Source: Pasteurellaceae bacterium
GTDB lineage: Bacteria > Pseudomonadota > Gammaproteobacteria > Enterobacterales > Pasteurellaceae
Reading direction: 5' to 3'
Assembly: GCA_900756155.1 (NCBI GenBank)
Contig: CAAEJV010000026.1
Coordinates: 1-12,694, forward strand
DNA: 12,694 nucleotides
Position 1 is the first letter of the stretch. Each line of letters starts with the position of its first letter. Both the position numbers and the translations under genes were made by a program. The notes beneath the pieces are model-generated. The model saw only the letters and a list, made by a program, of their open reading frames with translations, searched no databases and had not been told where the DNA came from. This document shows, piece by piece, positions 1 to 6,019 of the stretch.

Positions 1-61
1 CTACGATTTGATAAAATGGGCGTTTTTTAGCTCCGCCACGAGATAAACGAATGGTTACCAT
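1..61 (-). CDS. rpsP: 30S ribosomal protein S16, 5' end only (left copy)
   Basis: Read on the minus strand, the ATG (CAT at 59-61) opens a peptide starting MVTIRLSRGGAKKRPFYQIV, the recognisable N-terminus of ribosomal protein S16, a small 30S protein needed for subunit assembly. Only the first 20 codons plus one base lie in the window. A strong Shine-Dalgarno run (complement of 64-71) precedes the start. In gamma-proteobacteria rpsP normally leads rpsP-rimM-trmD-rplS; the remaining genes would lie outside the left edge. All 61 bases match the right-hand copy at 12634-12694 exactly. Gene identity is near certain; whether this is one of two real copies is not decided here. Confidence 0.93.
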   Translation of the reverse strand, partial: MVTIRLSRGGAKKRPFYQIV

Positions 62-194
62 AACCTTCCTCTAAATGTTTAATTACTAAAAGAATATTCC
101 TAAACTCGAAAGCGATTTAAGAATATAGCTTACTTTTTTCTCTGTATATAGACAAAAAGCCTGCGAGTTTTATACTTTTTGAGCAAAATTGCAA
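62..194 (-). promoter_or_regulatory. Promoter and ~100-nt leader of left rpsP
   Basis: On the minus strand, a -35 TTGCAA (189-194), 16-bp spacer and -10 TAAAAC (167-172) give a predicted start near 160 and a leader of about 100 nt ending in a strong Shine-Dalgarno. The right-hand copy has the same layout (TTGCTT-16-TAAAAT). Ten substitutions and one 2-nt TA indel separate the two, concentrated away from the gene. Conservation of the boxes supports this promoter; the exact start site is inferred. Confidence 0.55.
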
Positions 195-253
195 GTTTTG
201 GATGAGCATTCTAATAAGTACGTTATATTCTCTTGAAAAAGTAAACATTATCA

Positions 254-282
254 TTCACATGCAATTTTGTTTTACGTATAAT
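254..282 (+). promoter_or_regulatory. Promoter of the unknown gene-nadN operon
   Basis: TTCACA (254-259), a 17-bp spacer and a perfect TATAAT (277-282) form a strong sigma-70-type promoter, with a predicted start near 289 and a leader of about 80 nt. The leader holds a short palindrome, TGATA-AAA-TATCA (340-352), overlapping an alternative 7-bp hairpin (331-348) just upstream of the ribosome binding site. This could be an operator or leader structure, but I recognise no known regulator site. The promoter lies back to back with that of rpsP. Confidence 0.65.
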
Positions 283-369
283 CTAAGAAACTCTCAAATA
301 GTTTTAGGTCAAGTTTACGCGTTAAGCGGTATTTTATATTGATAAAATATCAGTTAAATGAGGTTTATT

Positions 370-1149
370 ATGAAAATCAGTTTTCATTCTGTGTTACTTG
401 GATTAGCGTCATGTATTGGCATTCAACAATCTGTGATAGCGAGTCCTCCTTCGTCTTCTCACCAATCAATATCTACTGAGTCCGCTGAGGCTTTAAAGCA
501 ACAATTTTCAATCGCTTTAGCTAAACAAGAAAAGCAACAAATTTCTATTTTACAGAAAAAACTCACCGCACTTTTTTCTTTACCTCCCCAATTTCTTGAT
601 AATCAGATCCAAATAAGCGAAAAAATCCTCACTCGCATTTTTAAAACAGATAAAAATCTCACCCCTAAATTTCTTGATTATTTATACTTTGAACCGATAA
701 ATACTGGCGATGCTAATTTAATTCAGGAAATGAAGAAAAACTTACTGGTGTCTTTTTTAGCGAATGAGCAGGCAAAAATTTATATTCGTCAAACAGATAA
801 TTCGGAGCAATTTGTTCAGGCTTTAATAGAACGGGGAGCCAAACCAGATCAAATTATATTATTGTCTTTGGATGCTAAAGGCATATTTCAAAAAATTATT
901 GAACAGATGCGTCAAGATTTTCCTAATCAAACAACTTTTTCTATTACTGAGAATCGAGTGAGTTTGATAACCCCTTCTTCTGAAATTAAGCCCCGCCTCG
1001 CTCTAGCCAATATGATGTTTGCTCGCCAATTTAAAGGGGTGGAGGTTGATGATTTTTCGTATTTAGATCAAGCACGTGAAAATCTTCAACACAATAACTA
1101 TGCTATTCGTTATAAGACTTTCCAAGCAATGCTTGAAGGCTTAAATTAA
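370..1149 (+). CDS. Secreted protein of unknown function, upstream of nadN
   Basis: A 259-residue protein that I do not recognise. It starts with a short export signal: K2, then a hydrophobic stretch to about residue 23. VIA at 22-24 would suit signal peptidase I; LASC at 12-15 resembles a lipobox, so a lipoprotein is possible. The rest is hydrophilic, rich in K, Q, L and F and probably mostly helical, with no membrane segments and no visible catalytic motif. I chose the ATG at 370 because GAGG (360-363) sits 6 nt ahead; an in-frame ATG at 358 lacks such a site and would put MRF before the signal. It has its own strong promoter, and nadN follows after 24 nt, so the two are probably co-transcribed and the product may act in the envelope alongside NAD breakdown. 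That link is inference from context only. Confidence 0.8.
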   Translation: MKISFHSVLLGLASCIGIQQSVIASPPSSSHQSISTESAEALKQQFSIALAKQEKQQISILQKKLTALFSLPPQFLDNQIQISEKILTRIFKTDKNLTPKFLDYLYFEPINTGDANLIQEMKKNLLVSFLANEQAKIYIRQTDNSEQFVQALIERGAKPDQIILLSLDAKGIFQKIIEQMRQDFPNQTTFSITENRVSLITPSSEIKPRLALANMMFARQFKGVEVDDFSYLDQARENLQHNNYAIRYKTFQAMLEGLN

Positions 1150-1173
1150 TCCGTTTACTCACAAGGAGCCATT

Positions 1174-2985
1174 ATGTTTTTATCTAAAAAATCAGTTACC
1201 TTTGCAGTTAGTGCGTTAGCAATGCTTTGCTCAGGTGCAGCCTTTGCTAAAGAAGCGCCGCAAGCACATAAAGCTGTGGAGTTAAGTATCTTACATATTA
1301 ACGACCACCATTCTTATTTGGAACCGCACGAAGCAAGAATTAATCTAAATGGTCAACAAACAAAGGTTGATATTGGCGGTTTTTCTGCTGTGAATGGAAA
1401 ACTTTATGAGTTACGTAAAAAGTATAAAAATCCATTAGTGCTACATGCTGGTGATGCGATTACCGGTACGCTGTATTTCACACTTTTTGGCGGTTCCGCT
1501 GATGCGGCTGTCATGAATGCTGGTAATTTCCATTATTTTACTTTGGGTAACCATGAATTTGACGCGGGTAATGAAGGTTTATTAAAACTACTCGAGCCAT
1601 TAAAAATTCCAGTACTTTCAGCCAATGTTATTCCTGATAAAAATTCAATTTTATATAACAAATGGAAACCTTACGATATTTTCACTGTGGATGGAGAAAA
1701 AATTGCCATTATCGGTTTAGATACCGTGAATAAAACGGTTAATTCATCTTCACCAGGTAAGGATGTGAAGTTCTATGATGAAATTGCTACCGCACAAATT
1801 ATGGCAAATGCGCTAAAACAACAAGGCATTAATAAAATCATTTTACTTTCACATGCAGGAAGTGAAAAAAATATCGAAATTGCTCAAAAAGTAAATGATA
1901 TTGATGTGATCGTTACTGGGGATTCACATTATTTATACGGAAATGATGAATTACGTGGTTTAAAACTTCCAGTAATCTATGAATATCCGCTTGAATTTAA
2001 AAATCCGAATGGCGAACCGGTATTTGTAATGGAAGGTTGGGCTTATTCTGCTGTTGTGGGTGACTTAGGTGTTAAATTCAGTCCTGAAGGTATTGCGTCT
2101 ATTACTCGTAAAATTCCTCATGTGTTAATGAGTTCTCATAAACTTCAAGTGAAAAATGCGGAAGGTAAATGGACTGAATTAACAGGCGATGAACGTAAAA
2201 AAGCGCTTGATACTTTAAAGTCAATGAAGAGTATTTCACTTGATGATCATGATGCAAAAACAGACATGCTTATTTCAAAATATAAAAGTGAAAAAGATCG
2301 TTTAGCACAAGAAATTGTTGGCGTCATCACCGGTTCTGCAATGCCGGGTGGTTCAGCAAATCGTATCCCAAATAAAGCAGGCTCAAATCCAGAAGGTTCT
2401 ATTGCAACGCGTTTTATTGCAGAAACAATGTATAACGAACTCAAAACAGTGGATTTAACCATTCAAAATGCAGGCGGTGTTCGTGCGGATATTTTACCAG
2501 GCAATGTAACCTTTAATGATGCTTATACTTTCTTACCTTTCGGGAATACGTTATATACCTATAAAATGGAAGGTTCGTTAGTGAAACAAGTGCTTGAAGA
2601 TGCGATGCAATTTGCTTTAGTTGATGGTTCTACAGGGGCATTCCCTTATGGCGCGGGCATTCGTTACGAAGCGAATGAAATACCAAATGCGGAAGGTAAA
2701 CGTTTAGTCAGCGTGGAAGTATTGAATAAACAAACCCAACAATGGGAACCAATTGATGATAATAAACGTTATCTCGTTGGTACTAATGCTTATGTAGCTA
2801 GCGGTAAAGATGGTTACAAAACTTTTGGTAAATTATTTAACGATCCGAAATATGAAGGCGTTGATACTTACTTGCCTGATGCGGAAAGTTTCATTAAATT
2901 TATGAAAAAACATCCGCACTTTGAGGCTTACACTTCATCAAATGTGAAATTTAATGCTTCTAGTGATGCGTTACCTAAAAAATAA
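1174..2985 (+). CDS. nadN: Periplasmic NAD nucleotidase / 5'-nucleotidase
   Basis: This 603-residue protein has the length and sequence character of Haemophilus NadN, a UshA-like enzyme that splits NAD to NMN and AMP and dephosphorylates NMN to nicotinamide riboside, the form imported when NAD (V factor) is the nicotinamide source. A Sec signal peptide ends near AFA at 23-25. The metallophosphatase domain shows INDHH (42-46), HAGD (91-94), GNHEFD (125-130), SHAG (226-229) and TGDSH (248-252), matching the two-metal site of UshA including the catalytic His (H127). The C-terminal nucleotide-binding domain has QNAGGVRAD (431-439), FLPFGN (453-458) and SGKDGY (543-548). No key residue is missing. 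AAGGAG (1163-1168) lies 5 nt before the ATG. A terminator follows, so it closes the operon with the upstream unknown gene. Confidence 0.96.
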   Translation: MFLSKKSVTFAVSALAMLCSGAAFAKEAPQAHKAVELSILHINDHHSYLEPHEARINLNGQQTKVDIGGFSAVNGKLYELRKKYKNPLVLHAGDAITGTLYFTLFGGSADAAVMNAGNFHYFTLGNHEFDAGNEGLLKLLEPLKIPVLSANVIPDKNSILYNKWKPYDIFTVDGEKIAIIGLDTVNKTVNSSSPGKDVKFYDEIATAQIMANALKQQGINKIILLSHAGSEKNIEIAQKVNDIDVIVTGDSHYLYGNDELRGLKLPVIYEYPLEFKNPNGEPVFVMEGWAYSAVVGDLGVKFSPEGIASITRKIPHVLMSSHKLQVKNAEGKWTELTGDERKKALDTLKSMKSISLDDHDAKTDMLISKYKSEKDRLAQEIVGVITGSAMPGGSANRIPNKAGSNPEGSIATRFIAETMYNELKTVDLTIQNAGGVRADILPGNVTFNDAYTFLPFGNTLYTYKMEGSLVKQVLEDAMQFALVDGSTGAFPYGAGIRYEANEIPNAEGKRLVSVEVLNKQTQQWEPIDDNKRYLVGTNAYVASGKDGYKTFGKLFNDPKYEGVDTYLPDAESFIKFMKKHPHFEAYTSSNVKFNASSDALPKK

Positions 2986-3041
2986 AAGCTAAAATATATT
3001 GAAAATAGCGCGTATTTAACACTCGATTTTATACCTCAGGC

Positions 3042-3085
3042 AAACCCACTTTATAGACCATCTGGTAAAGGTGGGTTTATTTTTT
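3042..3085 (+). terminator. Terminator after nadN
   Basis: AAACCCACTTTA pairs with TAAAGGTGGGTTT (one bulged base) around a loop of about 10 nt, followed by ATTTTTT. This is a good intrinsic terminator about 57 nt after the nadN stop. Confidence 0.85.
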
Positions 3086-3184
3086 GTCGTTTTATCTCTT
3101 TCTATTACATTTCACTTTAGATTGCCATTCAAGCAGTCAGTTTCGTAGAGTTTTTACCATTACCTCATATTAATAAAGTCTGAA

Positions 3185-3373
3185 TTATAAAAAGCGTAAA
3201 AAAGCCCATAGCACAAGGGCATTTTCTTGATATTTTGTGCTTGCTTGCATGTGTACTTTCGACGAACCTCTGTAATGGGCATAACTATGTCTATGGTGTT
3301 GTTCTGCTTCCGTAAAGTTATGCTCAACCATTTTTGCTAGACGTTTGTAGAGTTTTTCCCTTGCTCCGATGAC
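3185..3373 (-). pseudogene. 3' remnant of an IS transposase gene (DDE type)
   Basis: On the minus strand this stretch is open for 62 codons to a stop at 3185-3187 but has no start; an in-frame stop lies just upstream (complement of 3374-3376). The peptide contains EKLYKRLAKMVEHNF, then HHRHSYAHYRG and SKVHMQ. The YAxYRG..KV..Q pattern is typical of the C-terminal end of DDE transposases of the IS1182-like or IS4/IS5-like groups. The acidic catalytic residues, N-terminal domain and terminal inverted repeats are absent. It abuts the OsmC-family fragment on the opposite strand at 3373, suggesting an old insertion that later decayed. The assignment comes from motif memory, so the IS family is uncertain. 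Confidence 0.55.
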
Positions 3374-3672
3374 TTAACTGCATTGGCATTTTGAGTAGTG
3401 TAAAAGCGCATTTTGTTCAACAACGTGCCGATATTGTAGAAATGGAAGGAAAAATTTGGCTCAACCTCGCCAATCCTTTAACCTTACTTGGTGTGCATGG
3501 TTATGATGAACCTCCACACATAACCGATTGTAAAATTAAAATTTTTATTTCATCTGATTTAGATGATCAGACGTTTGATAAGCTTACTGAAGCTGCATTA
3601 AGAAATTGTTTTATCTACAACACATTAAATAAAACGTTTTCTTTTACTGTCTTGTTTGAGCAAGTTTTGTAA
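3373..3672 (+). pseudogene. Truncated OsmC-family protein (C-terminal part)
   Basis: The frame is open from a stop at 3370-3372 to TAA at 3670-3672. Its peptide resembles the C-terminal half of OsmC-family (organic hydroperoxide resistance-like) proteins: a helix after a Cys (LNCIGILSSVKAHF), then LLGVHGYDEPPH, a strand with KIKIFISSDLDDQ, a helix, and RNCFIYNTLNKTF where the family usually has the second redox Cys followed by P-V and a leucine-rich turn. The N-terminal half, with the dimer interface, is missing and replaced by IS remnant sequence. The only initiator is a TTG at 3391 with no ribosome binding site, which would give 93 residues. I judge it a pseudogene; a short expressed protein cannot be excluded. 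The family call is pattern-based. Confidence 0.5.
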
Positions 3673-3927
3673 TTCATTATATCAGTTAAAAATACGACTT
3701 AAATTAAATACCATCAATATTTTCCTAATTTGAAATAATTGGTATTTTTTTATACCATAAATGCACTTTTGGAAACAATCCACTCAAATCCTACTGAGCG
3801 TTTTCTTCAAAATCGCACTTCTCCGTGCTATCATTTGCGATGGTTCCATCTCACCATTTAGGGCTTAAGGCCTTATTTTATTTAATCTGATTTTATTTTT
3901 ATTCACTTAATTTTTAAGGGGGAAGCG
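3673..3927 (+). other. Intergenic region before the first BCCT transporter
   Basis: This AT-rich stretch begins with a long imperfect hairpin followed by T residues (3706-3751) that could end transcription of the OsmC-family remnant. A 35-codon ATG frame (3761-3868) has no ribosome binding site and is doubtful. Short dyads such as ATGGT...ACCAT (about 3839-3856) may be chance. I found no promoter with two convincing boxes for the transporter gene. Confidence 0.4.
3706..3751 (+). terminator. Possible AT-rich terminator after the OsmC-family remnant
   Basis: AAATACCA (3706-3713) pairs with TGGTATTT (3740-3747); part of the interior can also pair, and a T run follows. A nested alternative, GGTAT-T6-ATACC, overlaps the end. 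The stem is weak because of low GC. Confidence 0.35.
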
Positions 3928-5955
3928 TTGTCTTTATCTAAATTTATGGAAAAGCAAACGTCGTTCAATCCTTTAGTGATTGGTGCAACGTTATTTTTTG
4001 TGGTGTTGCTTGTCGCGATGATTTTAATTGTACCGGAACAAACACAAACTTTATTAAATGCCGCCAAATCGGGCATTTTTGCCAACTTTAGTTGGTTTTA
4101 CGTCTTAGCATTCTCAGTGTTTTTGGGCTTTTTAGTCATTTTATCAGTCAGTAGCCTAGGTAATATCAAATTAGGCAATGATGAAGAAGAGCCTGAATTC
4201 GGTTTTCTGTCTTGGTTGGCGATGTTATTTGCTGCCGGTATGGGGGTAGGGTTGATGTTCTTTGGTGTAGCAGAGCCATTGACGCATTACTTATCTGATA
4301 TTACCACAGGCAGCGCAGAGCATAAGCAACAAGAAGCCTTGTTACACACCTTATTCCACTGGGGAATTCATGCCTGGGCGGTGTATGGCACGATTGCGTT
4401 GGCATTGGCTTACTTTGGATTCCGTTACAAATTACCTTTGGCATTACGTTCTTGTTTCTATCCGTTATTGAAAGAGCGTATTAATGGCAAGTTAGGCGAT
4501 CTTATCGACATTATGGCGTTACTTGCCACCTTATTTGGTGTTATCACAACATTAGGTTTTGGTGCATCACAATTGGGTGCAGGCTTACATCAATTAGGCT
4601 GGATTAGCGAAAATAGCTTCAGCTTGCAAGTTGTCGTAATTGCCGTGGTAATGAGTTTAGCGATATTTTCCGCGATTTCTGGTGTAGGGAAAGGGGTAAA
4701 AATCTTAAGTGAGCTGAATTTAACATTAGCTTTCTGTTTGTTGATTTTCGTATTAGTGGCGGGGCCAACACTTTATTTGTTATCTGCTTTTAGCGACAAC
4801 ATCGGAACTTATCTCAGCAACTTAGTCCAATTAAGCTTCAAAACCTATGTTTATGAACAAGAACATACTGGCTGGTTTAGCGGTTGGACCATTCTGTATT
4901 GGGCATGGTGGTGTTCTTGGGCGCCATTTGTCGGTTTATTTATTGCGCGTATCTCGAAAGGACGTACCATTCGCGAATTTATTTTCGGTGTGTTGGTGAT
5001 TCCTAGCATGTTCGGCATCTTGTGGTTTACCGTATTTGGTAATACGGCCATTTGGTTGAATGATGGGGAAGCTGCAGGTACGTTAGGACAAATGATTTCC
5101 TCGCCCGAAACGTTACTCTTTAAATTCTTAGATTATTTACCGCTTTCTGGTGTGACCGGTTTAGTGAGTTTGGTGGTGATTTCTTTATTCTTTATCACCT
5201 CAGCAGACTCTGGTATTTATGTATTAAATAACATTGCATCACGCGATAAAAGCCTTGCAGCACCTCGTTGGCAGGCCGTAATGTGGGGCATATTAATGTC
5301 AGTTGTTGCCATTGTTTTAATGCAATCGGGTGGTTTGGCTAATCTACAGGCAATGACATTATTAGTGGCGTTACCTTTCGCCACGTTGATGTTGTTGATG
5401 TGTTTTAGTTTATGGAAAGGCTTGAATGCGGATAAAAAATATTTTGATACCAAAGTTAATCCAACCAGTATTTTCTGGACAGGGGATAAGTGGAAAGAAC
5501 GTTTGGAACAAATGATGAACCAAACGCAAGAAAAAGATATTTTACGTTTCCTTAAACATACGGTATTACCGGCTATGCGTGAGCTACGCCAAGAGTTAAT
5601 TAGTAAATATGAATTGAGTGTGCAAATTAACACGTTATTTGATCAAGATGAACCTGCAGTCGAGTTAGTCATTCAAAAAGATTTGATGCGAGACTTTATG
5701 TACGGGGTGAAATCTATCGGTCGTGAGGTGTCAGAGCAATTAATTAATGATGATAACTTGCCACATATCCAACATAGTATGACCTATGAGCCATACACTT
5801 ATTTCTTTGATGGTCGAGTGGGTTATGATGTGCAATATATGGACCAAGATGAATTGATTGCCGATATGTTGAAACATTATGAACGTTACTTAAGTTTGCT
5901 AGACGATGTGGGTCAAGAATTGATGGCACACGAGCAAACAGAACTGGCTGAATAA
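3928..5955 (+). CDS. betT: BCCT-family choline/betaine transporter, copy 1
   Basis: This 675-residue inner-membrane protein belongs to the betaine-choline-carnitine transporter family, which imports quaternary ammonium solutes, usually for osmoprotection. About 12 membrane helices span residues 15-500. Family marks are FAAGMGVG (101-108), the aromatic block WTILYWAWW..W (320-331) that forms the substrate box, ARISKGRTIREF (340-351) and FFITSADSG (421-429). By alignment from memory to BetP, A102, M105, F421, T424 and S425 match the Na2 sodium site. A cytoplasmic tail of about 170 residues, as in BetT, may sense osmotic stress. Translation starts at a TTG: AAGGGGG (3916-3922) lies 5 nt upstream, whereas the first ATG (3946) has no such site. 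No bet dehydrogenase genes adjoin, so use of the solute as such is likelier than choline oxidation encoded here. The substrate is inferred. Confidence 0.85.
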   Translation: MSLSKFMEKQTSFNPLVIGATLFFVVLLVAMILIVPEQTQTLLNAAKSGIFANFSWFYVLAFSVFLGFLVILSVSSLGNIKLGNDEEEPEFGFLSWLAMLFAAGMGVGLMFFGVAEPLTHYLSDITTGSAEHKQQEALLHTLFHWGIHAWAVYGTIALALAYFGFRYKLPLALRSCFYPLLKERINGKLGDLIDIMALLATLFGVITTLGFGASQLGAGLHQLGWISENSFSLQVVVIAVVMSLAIFSAISGVGKGVKILSELNLTLAFCLLIFVLVAGPTLYLLSAFSDNIGTYLSNLVQLSFKTYVYEQEHTGWFSGWTILYWAWWCSWAPFVGLFIARISKGRTIREFIFGVLVIPSMFGILWFTVFGNTAIWLNDGEAAGTLGQMISSPETLLFKFLDYLPLSGVTGLVSLVVISLFFITSADSGIYVLNNIASRDKSLAAPRWQAVMWGILMSVVAIVLMQSGGLANLQAMTLLVALPFATLMLLMCFSLWKGLNADKKYFDTKVNPTSIFWTGDKWKERLEQMMNQTQEKDILRFLKHTVLPAMRELRQELISKYELSVQINTLFDQDEPAVELVIQKDLMRDFMYGVKSIGREVSEQLINDDNLPHIQHSMTYEPYTYFFDGRVGYDVQYMDQDELIADMLKHYERYLSLLDDVGQELMAHEQTELAE

Positions 5956-6004
5956 TAAGACTAAAGTGCGGTTGAAAATCCTCTTAATTTTTAACCGCAC
6001 TTTT
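5932..6004 (+). repeat. Direct repeat, left copy (end of BCCT copy 1 plus terminator)
   Basis: About 73 bp covering the last codons and stop of BCCT copy 1 and its uptake-signal terminator recur at 7952-8025. The first 53 bp differ at only two positions; the rest differs by short indels and a few substitutions. The offset is 2020 bp. Confidence 0.9.
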
Positions 6005-6005
6005 T
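5963..6005 (+). terminator. Paired uptake-signal terminator after BCCT copy 1
   Basis: AAAGTGCGGTT (5963-5973) pairs with AACCGCACTTT (5993-6003) and is followed by T residues. The stem contains the Haemophilus uptake signal in both orientations (5964-5972 and 5994-6002), the usual paired form that doubles as terminator. Confidence 0.88.
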
Positions 6006-6019
6006 ATCTTAAAACAAAT

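Larger units (their letters stand above)
1..194. repeat. Inverted repeat, left arm (rpsP start, leader and promoter)
   Basis: Bases 1-99 are the exact reverse complement of 12596-12694. Bases 62-194 match 12499-12633 at about 92% (10 substitutions and one 2-nt indel). Similarity fades just beyond the -35 box. Confidence 0.97.

Noticed and set aside
241..262. Fur-box-like ATTATCATT near the nadN promoter
   Set aside because: Only about half of the consensus matches and it lacks the symmetry of a Fur site.
358..369. Upstream ATG start for the unknown secreted protein
   Set aside because: No ribosome binding site precedes it; the ATG at 370 has GAGG at a 6-nt distance and gives a cleaner signal peptide.
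1174..1250. Tat signal peptide on NadN, given tatABC in the window
   Set aside because: The n-region has KK, not RR, and the signal is a normal Sec type.
3145..3357. 11-base direct repeat GTAGAGTTTTT at 3145-3155 and 3347-3357
   Set aside because: It is short and in AT-rich DNA; it does not frame the transposase remnant in a way that fits a target duplication.
5217..5633. Long minus-strand frame inside BCCT copy 1
   Set aside because: It is a shadow of the real gene, with no ribosome binding site or protein-like domain. The other antisense frames in nadN, both BCCT genes, tatC and hemB were rejected likewise.
5966..6019. Upstream extension of BCCT copy 2 from GTG
   Set aside because: It would start inside the uptake-signal terminator stem and adds residues with no match in copy 1.
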